Below, piece after piece: positions 49,388 through 61,400 of a stretch of DNA of 64,000 nucleotides. Source of the DNA: Wuchereria bancrofti (Eukaryota > Nematoda > Chromadorea > Rhabditida > Onchocercidae). The notes under the pieces were generated by a model. The model saw only the letters and a program-made list of their open reading frames with translations. It was not told the origin of the DNA and made no database searches. The position numbers and the translations under genes are program-made. The first letter of the stretch is position 1; each line of letters opens with the position of its first letter. Location: positions 4,820,399 to 4,884,398 of the forward strand of contig SSBO01000001.1 in assembly GCA_005281725.1 (NCBI GenBank), written 5' to 3'.

Positions 49388-51719
49388 ATGGCTGGTTGGA
49401 AAAAATATGCGCGAATAATTTTGCCTCACATCGGTCTCATTATTTTGTCGTTGTTGTATGCCATTGGTGGTGCACTTTCATTCTATCATTTGGAACGACC
49501 TAATGAAATTGCTGTGAGACGTGAAAGCTTGAAAGATATTTCTGCTCAAAGAAAATTGATGCTTGACGAATTATGGATTATGCTGAATGATGAATCAATC
49601 TCAGATGGTATAAGCAATATTTTAATAAATGAAAGATAAATCAATTATTCTGTCATTTAAATCTGAAATACAGGAATGCAAGAAATCACTGATTAATTGA
49701 TAATGTTTAATATTAACTTGGTAATATTCAATAATGCAATATATGGATATTATCTATTTTCCAACTTGATATAACTCACTAATTCTTTACAGAGGAAATT
49801 GAGCGTATAGCTATCCATCACGTGGACAATGTGACACGAGTTTTGTTTGAAGCTTTTGACACACATTACATCACTGCCTCGCACCTACGTAGTAGCGCTG
49901 CGACAACTTTAACTGATGATTTCGTGGAAGAAGAGGAATATAACTGGACCTTCACAACAGCTCTCTTCTTTACAGCTACTCTTTTAACAACAATTGGTAA
50001 GATTTCACAAATATTGGTTTTTTAAACTTGAGTTAATTAGTTTAGCTTAGCTCGTTAAATGTCGCATTTGCTTCAGGGTACGGCAATTTGGTACCGGTGA
50101 CATTTCAAGGACGCATGTTTTGCATTGTTTATGCTTTATTCGGTGTACCGCTTATACTCATCACTGTTGCTGATATCGGCAAATTCCTCAGTGAAAATAT
50201 TATATGGCTGTATGCAAAGTATGTACGCACGCTGAAATGACCTAAAGGGCGGGGTGGATCTCTTCAATTCCGAAGGAGTGGACAGTGACTTGTAGAGAGG
50301 TAAATCCCGAAGATGGCTCCCTCCTCTGTATCCTAATATATAAATGAATATATGCAGATATGCAGAAGCAAAAAAAAGATGCAAAGAGAAGAAAACTGTA
50401 TGTATCACATCAGTGGTCGGTGAAATAAGTGGTACTGCGAAGGATCAGCTACTACAAGTGAGTTTTACCATTTAGTAAAAAACATAATTGAATTTGACTT
50501 CATTTTGCGACAGTTGTAGTTCGGGCTGGAACAGTATATCTCGATACCGATCCTGCTAATCGTTGGAATGCTACTTGGTTACATAACAATTGGTGCTGTC
50601 TTGCTTGCTTTGTGGGAACATTGGGATTTCTTTTCTGGTTTCTACTTTTCATTTATTACTATGACTACGGTTAGTTCATTACCTTGATTGCTGAATTGCT
50701 ACTTGATTTTTTACCTTCCTATATCGCATCAGACTTTCTATTTTTCGTACGAATTTCCATTTTAGCAAACGGAAGAATTAAAGATAAAAACAGTAAGTGA
50801 CATGTTTTTGAAATTTCAAGAAATATTTTGATTTTGAAAAATCGGTCACTTCAGTTATAAGAATTCCATTCAATTCTGACATTTCTTAATCATATAAACT
50901 CCTATCCAATTATTTGTTTAAGTCTGGTTAAGTCAAATTTGCTTTCAGGTTGGGTTTGGCGATATCGTACCATTTAAGCAAGAATACTTTTTATTCGATC
51001 TTTTCTACATTGTTGTTGGGCTAGCCATAACGTTCGTTTGTCTGCTTATTTTCATTTCCATTTTTAACGAATATTTGATAGTTGTATGATTCAAAATGAA
51101 CTTCTATAGGACGATGTGTGTTGATCTGGTTGGAATTCAATATATTCGCAAGATTCATTATTTTGGACGAGCCATTAAAGATGCTCGTTACGCTCTAGTG
51201 AATGTTGGTGGAAGAATGGTACACGTTCCGGATTTAATGCGATATGCATCTATTTTACATCAGGTATATATTTCTGAATCGAAGGAAGCATTGTTCTCAG
51301 TCATTCTTATTAGGTAGTCAAGTTTTTGTACAATGATAATCCTTTCTGAATCTTGCTGGGCATAATTGTATTCGATGTGATGAAATTAGTCAAACATAGC
51401 TCTCAAATGAACTGACCTGACCTATCTAATCCTTCCCTTCTCACACTTGACAAAACCGATATTTAATGCAGCGCACGATATTTGAGTGATAGCAATAGTT
51501 GCTGTTGAGTTATTATATGTCGTATGGACTGAATTTCCTTATTTTCAGAAATATGGTCAAAAAAGACAGGGACACCAGATACGGCTAAAAGGAGCTTATA
51601 CTCCAGAAGATTTACCTCTCATTCGATACATCGACTATGGTTCATTAGCTAGTGAAGACAGCCGGATGCACTTCTTCACTAACATATTTAATAAACCTAA
51701 TGAACTTAGTACGGTTTGA
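49388..51719 (+). CDS. Two-pore-domain potassium channel (TWK/K2P family)
   Basis: Eight exons in phase: 49388-49607, 49793-49996, 50077-50218, 50358-50457, 50520-50669, 50949-51031, 51110-51263 and 51549-51719, giving 407 aa. Order: M1 (IGLIILSLLYAIGGALSF), a long extracellular cap, pore 1 with TTIGYGN, M2 (VYALFGVPLILITVADIG), a basic loop, M3 (LLIVGMLLGYITIGAVLLA), pore 2 with TTVGFGD, M4 (FYIVVGLAITTMCVDLVG), and a soluble C-terminal tail. Both selectivity filters are intact, so it should form a dimeric leak K+ channel in the plasma membrane. The ATG follows directly after a CAG acceptor, consistent with spliced-leader addition. The palindrome boundary (49686) falls in intron 1. Nematodes have dozens of TWK genes; I cannot assign the member. 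Confidence 0.93.
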
Positions 51720-52030
51720 TAGAGAATAAGCAGGCTGCTATCCATCCACATCAAAATTCCAATTTTATCTCTGGAAATATTAGAGAAAAAGTTGAAAACT
51801 TTGCCGAACTGTAGAGGACGAATATTACATTTCATCTATTTTTTTTTAAAACTTGTCGAGTTAAAAAAAGAAGAAATATATTCTTACTAAATAATCGTCA
51901 GAATGCTAGTTGGACACTCGATTGAGTAGCATGTTTCGTTTTTTTTTTTTCTTTATAAAGCATGTTTCCCCGAAGATTCAGACAGTTTTAACCATGATGT
52001 ATGGATTTATCTGGCCAAGGTAATAGACTA

Positions 52031-52960
52031 GGTTGGTACAAAAGTAATCACAGTTTTCGCTCCACTAAATTTGTTGTTCCATATTGGAATATATTCAATA
52101 AATGTGGCTATATCGTTCTAATGCAATTCTTGTTTCATAATCTTTACTAATCGCTATTTGTTGCTTATTTTGCTCGTATTTGATTTGAATTAGGGGAATG
52201 ATGCTATATAAAAAGAAGAGAAGAGTTCAAAATGAACCATAAAGCAGCAGAAGCAAAGCAATTACTGATATTATCAGAGCATTTGATCTGCCAAACATTG
52301 TATAATGTAGTACTTCATGAAGTATTTGGAAGAAACAGCTCAAAAAAAGATAAACCAAGCAGTAGAACTCCAGGACTAATTGAGAGCAGCTAGCAAAACT
52401 GATTCTTTTGCAATTACAGGTGCAACTTAAAAGCTTAACATCAGAATCTCACAATAGTTCGACTTTTAAAGAAAATTAGAAAGATCAAAAAGCTAAATAA
52501 GTTAATATTTGATGGTCAAAAGGAACTTCCCCTCACTAAACATAATGATGGAGTCATGATATGAGATGCAATGGATTTATACCGCAATTTATGGTGACTT
52601 ATACGATTTATACCGCGAAAACCATGATGACTGATTCTAGTAGTACTTGAATGCCTCGGTGTCACTTTCTGAACTTTCTGAATCTGTGTGAAGTATTGTC
52701 AACAAATTGATGGAATGCGTGAGAAATAATATCCTCAGCCACAAATAGGGTCCAGTCCTAATAACCAGCGTTATAGAAATCAAACAAATTGGCCTACGCT
52801 ACCAGTTATATCATGCCAATGAAGAACTACCACTTATTCAATCATCTCAACAAACTTTTGCTAAGAAAATGTTCCCCGCTTTCAACGGTGACTTTCTACG
52901 CCATAGAGAAAAACATTTTTTTGATAACAATTTCTTGATTACTATTAGTCGTTGTCTGAT
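52031..52960 (+). mobile_element. Decayed mariner-type transposon
   Basis: The left end TAGGTTGGTACAAAAGTAAT is a mariner terminal inverted repeat of the Hsmar1/cecropia type. Inside, broken frames resemble mariner transposase: LLKKIRKIKKLNK (DNA-binding region) near 52460-52500 and KNYHLFNHLNKLLLRKC near 52830, the block containing the last catalytic Asp region in intact elements. Many stops and frame changes are present and the catalytic DD34D cannot be traced, so it is dead. The right terminal repeat was not found; the right border is approximate. It lies about 310 bp after the K2P stop. Confidence 0.8.
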
Positions 52961-54596
52961 TGATGATATATTTGGACCTGCTTATAATTTAAAATTTATA
53001 ATCCAGAACTGCAATCATTTGTTACCAGAATTTTAACTTAACAGAAGCAAAGCATTACTATTTTGTCAGTCGTAATTGTGGAGAATATTTATTACTAAGA
53101 GAACTTAATATAAGAGAACTTAATATATTTATTACTAAGAGTTTTTCTAAGAGAACTTAATAAATCACGACTACTCCGCTTGTTTATTGGTTCACAATCA
53201 CAATATTTCAATCTAACTCAATTACATGCTCAAACACTTTTTCAAACTGTACACATTTCACTATAACGCGAAGTTGACTCTTGATTTCATATGAAAGATT
53301 CATCGCATATTTATCCTATCTAGCAAATTGCAATTTAATTAACTTTCAGGGAACGAATAAATTTCTTACTTAAAAGATGACTATGGAATGAGACTGAGTT
53401 CATTATTTTAAAATCTTCATTCCAACACACAACAAATCCTTCCACTTCGTGATTTTTTTATGCAATCGCAAAAACAAAGATGAAGTTAGACGAGCTGATA
53501 TTACACCATAGAGGAAACAGGCGCTCCATCCGGATTCATCTCACTGTGTACGGCGAAATCAAGCAGCACCACTCGGCAAGACACTTCTACTTTTTTTTCT
53601 CTTGCACTATTTTCTAACTTCCTAATTATATTTTCTCCTTTTTCAGTGAATATCGCACTATAACAAACCTGACAATACACTGATCATGCAAGTCCCTTGG
53701 TCAGTGTCAAATCAAACTTATCTTTCTCAATAGAAGTGATAATTTTAACTTTTAACTTATTCCCCCTTCAAAGAATATTCAAAGTCAGAAATCAAGGTAA
53801 TAAATAATAAAGGATATTTACTAAAGGATATTTACCATTCTCACTACAGCATTTTTGTAACACTGTTCGCTTAGTCTAAAACTTCTACCCAGTTACTTCT
53901 TTCTCCTGAATTTAATACCTTTCAGTCGTCAACACCAGTCGCTAAGCTCATTACCATTTAAAAAATCATCAGAGAATTAATTCGATTTGTTCATCGTTTG
54001 AACTGCTAGGTTTTGCTGAAAATGATGGAAACCGAAAAAACGGAATGCACTTCATACGGAACATCTAAAAAGGAATAAGAAATGATGTATAACAAAGCAA
54101 AGGATTCTCTAAGATAGGCTAAACCGTAATCTAGAAAATGTCATGTTCCAAGAGACTTCAAAATGTGCTTCCCTACTCAACTATTATTTTATGATAGTTG
54201 AATGGGGAAGCATACTAACTAAATAAATTGATGGAAAAAAAAGACCAAATGGAGACTTGTTTTCAGAAGACGGAATTCAAAAGTGCTTTGCGGTATGGTA
54301 CCTCCAACATCAAAGAAAGTCAAGGAACCAGGTCTCTTGGTCTTTCCTTCGCAATAATCTCCACTCTATTTTACTTCACTGATAGTAACTGCTTATTAGA
54401 AGCAAAAGTGAAACAGTAAAAAACAGATTTTTTTAAATCACGGAAACACTAATTAGCTTAAAAAAAACTAATGGTAAGTAATAGAAAAAATTTCTAAAAA
54501 TGACAGTTTTAAAAATCTTTATCTAACTTAACGTCTCCGCTACTACGTTGGCTTAGATTTGCTTTCGTATGGACAGAATACTACATCTTGTCAGTC
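52961..54596. other. Intergenic with small direct repeats and a hairpin
   Basis: Contains a cluster of short repeats of TTATTACTAAGAG / AGAGAACTTAATA near 53089-53162, a short direct repeat (AAAGGATATTTAC) near 53810-53836, and a 23-bp hairpin at 54162-54216. No coding gene was recognised. Confidence 0.5.
54162..54216. repeat. Short-loop hairpin, 23 bp stem
   Basis: GTGCTTCCCTACTCAACTAT pairs with ATAGTTGAATGGGGAAGCAT across a 9-nt loop. Most mismatches would be G:U-type in RNA on one strand. Size fits a pre-miRNA-like hairpin or a tiny palindromic element. Confidence 0.7.
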
Positions 54597-55544
54597 ATGA
54601 GAAAGTAGGTCAACATAAACTTGTTTAAATTTTGTAATGTTTCAAGAATTTGTCATTGTACACTTCGTCTCGGCTACGATGATATTACAGACAAGGAAAA
54701 AAAAGAAAGGGAAATAGAGCTTGAAAGAGAAATAGCACAACTAAAATTACGAATACAGGAGCGTGACCGGACAATATTTGACCTGGAAGAACAGATCCGA
54801 GGCAAAGATGCCATTATCGTTGACAGGTGTCAGCTGATCGAACGTCTTGAGCAGTTCCATTTTGAACGGTCCTCACCTGATCAGGTAAGAACTACCTTAA
54901 ATTCATTTCTAAAGACAAACTAAAATGTGATTTCTAAATTAATGAGTAATTCTAACTGCTCCCTCGACACTAATTTATCGATACAGCTGCTTTATTTTAT
55001 GTTAGAAATTTAATGGCTAAAAATATATAACATTGATGGATAGTTGTAGGATTCTTTGGAGGAAAAATCAGAAAGTACCGTTAAGTATGTGAATGTGAAT
55101 GAGAACGATGCTTTGAAAACGAAACAGGAAGCACAGTTATTGGAGGAATTAGAAGAAGAACGAAAATTCAAAGTGAAGCTTATGGAGCAAAATGAACTTC
55201 TATTACAGCAGTGGGATGAAGCATTAGCTTATGTTGAGCAGGTATATGTCTGAGACAATTACAGTTAATTAGTGATAGTGCCGAGTAAAAGCTATTCTTT
55301 CAATCCTTATAACATCAAATTTGAACCATCAACGATCAGTAATCCGTCATTGATCCTTATATACAACTTCCATCAGGTACAAAAGATGCTCCAGGCCGAG
55401 CTAAAGCGGACCAGCACACTTATTGACGAAAATGCGACCCTGAGGAAGCGTATCAATGAAACATTAGTCATTTCTAAAAATGGTATACAATTCGTGGCAC
55501 TCCTACTTGTACTATCCAGTCTTTATCTATATTCATGGAGTTAA
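54597..55544 (+). CDS. Coiled-coil protein with possible C-terminal tail anchor
   Basis: Four exons fit in phase: 54597-54604 (MRK), 54647-54884, 55050-55241 and 55377-55544, giving 201 aa. Most of it is strongly charged heptad-rich coiled coil (IELEREIAQLKLRIQERDRT; LLEELEEERKFKVKLMEQNE; LQAELKRTSTLIDENATLRK). The last 20 residues are hydrophobic (IQFVALLLVLSSLYLYSW) and end at TAA. If that reading is right, it is a tail-anchored coiled-coil protein facing the cytosol, as in some Golgi or ER tethers. However, a GTATAC donor precedes the hydrophobic stretch, so splicing to another exon could remove it. The 8-nt first exon is uncertain. I do not recognise the family. Confidence 0.6.
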
Positions 55545-58402
55545 TCCAGTAACAAAAAAGTTACTTTTAATACATATTCGGCCACTTTTCTCCGTTAAAA
55601 ATAGTCGAAAGCGTAAGTGTCCTGGCCTTTTCCACATATTTCGATTAATAGATTATACTGTTTACAGCAGATTATACTGCTCTCGGGAATTTGAGCTATA
55701 GCAAATGTTAATACTCTAAGCACTGAAATCAGAAATTATTTTTTATATAATCTGTATTACTTTGCATACTGTACTCGTTATACAAATATAATGAAGTCAC
55801 TTCCCCTACATTCTTATGTACATATATATATATATATATATCCATTGCAAAATTTTGAATAGTTTTGTATTCTTAAGGTGGAAATGTAGCAGCAATTCTA
55901 CCACTCAGTGGAAATGAACTTAACGATTGAGTAGTGCCATAGTCCTTTTGACTTCGGTGATAACGTTATCATATAACGGAACTTGAAATAATCATGCTTC
56001 TTATGCCTTTGTCAGACATACAGTTCTTTTCCAGTCAATATTCTTCCTCTTCTGTTTGCTTTGCACAATTGTGTTTATATTTGCGCCATTCTGCAAACAT
56101 TCTTCAAAATACTCTCATCTTCTTCTATAAATCCCCCATGTAAGTACTGCAAGGGTCCTTCAATTCTTTTTTAGTACTTAAAGAACCATCACTGATCCAC
56201 CAATCAACTGTTCTCATAGTTTTAGAACTATTTTCATCCACATACCTCGTCAAAAACAATGATGATGTCATCTGACAATCTCATTCTTTGTAACTAGTAC
56301 AACGATGATTGGAAGTTAGCCGTTTTAAGTGAGTAGATATGTGACTGATAAAGCGTTTATAACATACCGCATAAGAATTTGCATACACCGGTAAGGCCTT
56401 TGCGAATCAATGATGAGAGTACAACAGATGCTATATAGCAGTTTTCCACTCATGTGTAGCTTTAATTCTTATACAACAATCTCAAAAAAAAAGAAATAAT
56501 TGAAAGAGTTAATTACGCACCATCAAAAAGTCTGCCTAATCAGTACATAATGTCTAAAGCAGCTAATCATTTCACAGAGCATATTTTGTGTCTTAAAAAG
56601 AATAAAAATACAAACTGGAGAATGTATCAAGTACAAATTTCACTTTACAAATTATATATAAGAATCTTAGGAATAGACCGAAATCTATCACCGCTGATAT
56701 CCTTTAAAGCAAACTGCAATGTGATTTAATCATGATGCCGTGCATATGGAAAATTAGGAAAAAGTAGCAAGACGTGGTAGAATACTTGCCAGTACGGGTC
56801 GAAAATTAGTTCAAATTTCTATATGAGAAATAGCAAAGTAAAAGAATAATAAAGCTGCACAGTTAAGACACAGATAAAGAGGTTTATGAACAATGTAATA
56901 GAGATTTAAACAAACTTGAAATGGGAAACAATTCTGGTGAAAATAACTATCCTGTCTGCAAACGGATCTAACAATCTTTTCACTAACTTCCTAACAGCTT
57001 CTGTTTCCTATCTCTATTCAACAATTAAAATAGCATTTATAAAAATGAGTCAACCAACAAATAGTGATTAGAATGACAGAAAGGAATTGCAGCGTTTCAT
57101 TTTCAATCCCTCAGGTACAAGTCCAGGTCGATGTCTTCTCTGGCGGTATAGCCAGCACAATGTAGCCGACCCGAAGCGTTTCGCGATTTGCTAACAGGCA
57201 TGAAATTTGAAATATTAAAAAATATGATGAATACTTATACTGGACTGAGGAATACTCGCCCACTCGTATTATTCTGTCAGCCAAATTATACACACATCCA
57301 ATCTATATATTTTGCTTATTTACCGTACACCCATCCTGATACACATTAAAAAGATCAAAATCAAAATGTGTTTTTAAACTCCCATAAAGAAAATATGAGC
57401 ATTTTATTGCTCCAAGAAAATATGAAAATATGCATATTACCGTTACAAAACAACCGCATAACATTTCAGTTACCCACAGCGTATTTTCTTTCACCACTAT
57501 TGAGAAAAGCCTTTCTTCGCGGGCTTCCATCAACCACAAACAAATGTAAAATGCATTGACGTGTCATCAAACCTACCCCAGCATACTTTTCTGTCATTAT
57601 TGGTTCTTCTATTTCGAAAATTTCGCAACAAAATAGATGCAGTGAAATAATGTTATTGCCAATACCAACAAATCTAAAAAAACCTTCCCTCCCCTCCCCG
57701 GTAGCCTTTTATTAAACCTTTGCTGTAACTTGAATAAAAAGTTAAGAATCAAGCAATTTCTATCATGATGTGAGCTATTATAAAAAACTTCCACTCTCAA
57801 TAGCCAACAATAATTCTAATAACTAACTTCCCTACCATTAAATTTCTGGCAAACAATTAGGGATTGGAAATTTTTCGTATACAAAAATGTCAGGAATACC
57901 CCCCAAGAAACTGTCTAACCGAAAGGAAACACCATCTACAAAAGTTTGAACCAAATTGTATTGCTGATGACAGGAAAAAAATGGATTAAAAAGTGTTACA
58001 GCAATACATCACTATTTAACAACGTATAGAACAAAAATCAATCAAAATTTATTTTCATTTTTATGAATATAGAATAATTTTCGAAGTATAATCATAATAA
58101 AAAGTGGGTGCTTCTAGAATTGATAAGTGAGCAGCCTATTGCAGAGAACAACAAACTAAGCTCACTCTAAAATAACTCTGATAAGCACTGAGTCTCCCGA
58201 ATATAAAATATAGACTGCATTCAAGCGACGTCGCTAATAGTTTACAATAATTTATGAGATAACTGGATCTATTGAACAGAAAGCATAATCTGAAGTTAAA
58301 TAACAATATGATTATATCGATTACTTTCAGTAAACAAATTAATGGTTAATTTGAACAAAGTATTTTCTTGCCAAAACTTAAAAATGTCTAATGAATAGGA
58401 CT
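55545..58402. other. Intergenic between two convergent genes
   Basis: AT-rich and 2.9 kb long. Holds a (TA)n run at 55822-55841 and a 30-bp exact copy of the ARCN1 exon 9/intron 9 junction at 56898-56927. No gene was recognised on either strand; ORFs near 57.1-57.8 kb lack splice or family support. Confidence 0.45.
55822..55841. repeat. (TA)n microsatellite
   Basis: Ten TA units in a row within AT-rich intergenic sequence. Confidence 0.9.
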
Positions 58403-61400
58403 TCAGACTATTTCGAACTTCTCAGTGATCAGGTGACTCTCTGTTGAATACTGTATGATCTCGTCTATATCCATCTTCTGTACTGACTCTACCTAAATTA
58501 ACAAAAAATAAGCAAAACAAGACCACTGCTTACTAACATAATCGCAAAATATGAAGTGTTACTCAAATTCTGATATACTGCTACAGCCATCTCAAAACAC
58601 TGCAAAGATCCTTCATCTTTGTACCCACAGCAATACCATGTACTCAAAAACTGCTTCTAATTTCCTTTAGAAACCATAAAAAATATTTACAAACAAAACA
58701 AATCCTACCAACAAACACAACTTTGACATCAGGATTAACGCTTAAGGAAAGAGAAAAAAATCAGAAACTCACAGTCATATCACAAAATAAATCTGTGCTT
58801 GTGAAGCGTACAGTTACTGGAAAGAAATGATCAGCCTGGCCATTTGGAGTGCTAAACTCCAAAGAACCAGTTTTATTCGATTCATCAACAACAGGCAAAC
58901 TCCATACAAGTTGCGATCTTGATCTTACATATTCGTAAGTACCTTCACATTCCGATATTACCGGAACAGCTGCCGGTCTGAAAAATGCATGCAAAAACCT
59001 CTAGTATACTTCTAATTATCATAAATTTTAATATAGAACGAAAAACATACGGCAAAGGAATGACGATAACAACACTATTCAGTGTCATATTTTCAGCCTG
59101 AAGTGTATATTCGATGTTCACTACACAGCCATCAAGATTTTCATTTGGCCAACAGTTGACTGAAATTCAAAATTCCCCTTAGAAAAAGCTTTTTGATTTA
59201 TAAAAATTCCAATTTGTTTTGAATATATAAAGGTTAAATTTTCTGATGGTTTGGCAAGCATAGTGCAGCGTATGAAATCAGAAGTCTGCGGACGCAGCAA
59301 TAAAAAAATTTATGGACTGTAAAACAGTGATAACGACAGTTCACTGTGTGAACTGCCGTTATTACACAGTGGTCCATTATAGAGATTTAAACAAACTTGA
59401 AATGGGAAGCAGTTCTTCGCTATTCAGAAGCAATCGCCACTTCAGTACACCAATATCCATATTTACTGGGAAAGGCTTCTGCACTGACTTTAATTTTAAC
59501 AATGACTTTTGCAACCATTCCTTTTTATCGAGATTCGGATGTACCTCAACATATAGTCTGCATTATTACTGAAAAATAAAATATCACATGTGTTTCACAT
59601 TCCATTCTTACCTGTAACTGCGCGCCGTGCTTGTCATTGTTGCTCATTTGAACACAAATAGTAGCAAACTGCGGACCGTTTATTAAAAGTGAAGCACTAC
59701 CCAATACCTATTATAAAGAAATATAATCATGAGTGATGCGAATAAAAAATGACTTTGTATAGTTACACTACACAACACAATTAGGAATTTTAATTCAGCT
59801 AGCACTGCTGTTATACCCCTGATCAGTTATCGACATGCTCATTTAACAGCTTCAAAACTTGCAGAAATTCGAGTATTCAATAAAACCTTGTACCAATGAA
59901 ATAGATCGCACGACAGACATATAAAACATGAGATCCATGTTTCATGTTTCTCGACAAAAATTCAATGGCAGCCCTCCACGAAAACTTTCTAAATACAAAA
60001 ATTAGTGGTATACCTCCCCACTTTCAAGGCCACCATCTCGTGATACTGAGGCCGACAGTTTTTCTTCAATTTTAATATGAACAGGAGCGTGTGAAACAAT
60101 AGATGGACCGATTTCCGATGCACTTCGATCACCTGCATCAATAATGTCTGATACACGCAAAGGAGTATCGACTACTTGCCCTTGAATAAAATATTTCATG
60201 CAATAAGTGGTAAAGTGTAATGACTTAACCTTTCATTGCACTGTGTGATTGATAGAATGAAAAAGCTAATATACTAATTTAACTCTTAGCAAAAATTGAA
60301 ACAGGAATATTCGGTTGTCAGACAAGGAAAGCACGTAACTATGACAGATTAGTTAAAAGATTATGCTCCTTGGAAAGACTGAAAAGTAGATGGTAATCTT
60401 AAAAAATTACTAACAACAGATATCAACAATTCATCGTAACCGTCAAATATCGAACTTTTTATATGAAGTCCTATTTAATGCTAGCATGACTGAACTTATG
60501 TCTTTCATTATTCTAAAATCATTGAAGATTATTAATGATGCTTCTGCAAATCTATCTATGTATACGACCGACCTTCTTTCCTCAGCTGTTTTAAAAATTG
60601 GTCATCATCAGCATTTTTGGAGCCAAGCTTCAATGCTTTGCCACTGCCACGTATAGTTGCAGGTGCCTTTGGTTTTACAGCGAGCCGCACAGGCGTATCA
60701 TCGATAACTGCCGTTAAAGGTACTGATGAAGAGCTAATAGCTGTTGCGGTGCTTCCCATACCTAAATCATCCACGGATTAAGAACAAGTCGTGCAAGTAC
60801 TTTTTGAATAAAACAATGCATCATTAGAATAAAATACTTCTTCCTGATTTTCGCTGTTCTGCCTTCAATTTCTTCAATTCCATGGCTTTCTGCGTCATCA
60901 ATTCGTTAGCAGCTCTCTCTTGAGCCTAAAAAAGAATGGATCATAGAATGACAAATTATCCTTACCATCTAACCTTATTAAGATGAACCTATACTACTCA
61001 AAAACTTACGATCTTTATCTGGTTGAACACTCGTTCTTCATGAGAATCCATTTCCGTAAACGTGCGTATTTGTGCCAGGTTGACATTTTCACGATATCCA
61101 AGGGCAACAATTTCATCAAAAGCAAATATCAGGTCGAATAAATTTGTCTGTATTTCTTTTTCGTCATTCGAACGACAATATTCCGGAATCTGAAATATAA
61201 TTTGTGAAGGAATTACACTTATATCTCTATTTATTTATAAACGTATTTATTTTAAAAAATACTTAAAACAAATACTTTGAAAAATTAAAGTCATGAGAAA
61301 TACTTACGAGAAATAAATAGATGCAGTAATAACTTACAAGTATATTTCTAATGCGCTTAAGTCCTTAAAAAATAAAGGATTAACCAGAGTTCCAATCCTC

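Larger units (their letters stand above)
41384..49686 (-). repeat. Right arm of large inverted duplication (palindrome)
   Basis: Reverse complement of 28935-36867, about 8.3 kb, longer only through the expanded microsatellite at 46895-47437. Here the K2P gene runs on past the arm into unique sequence with all later exons, so this side keeps the ancestral context at the outer boundary. Confidence 0.95.

Noticed and set aside
52200..52960. A functional mariner transposase
   Set aside because: Many stops and frame shifts, no traceable catalytic triad and no right terminal repeat; only a relic.
57111..57800. Minus-strand exons in the 57 kb region
   Set aside because: No splice-phase chain, no family resemblance and AT-rich composition; likely random open frames.
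59312..59579. Plus-strand frames opposite ARCN1 exon 9
   Set aside because: Antisense shadows of a well-supported delta-COP exon.
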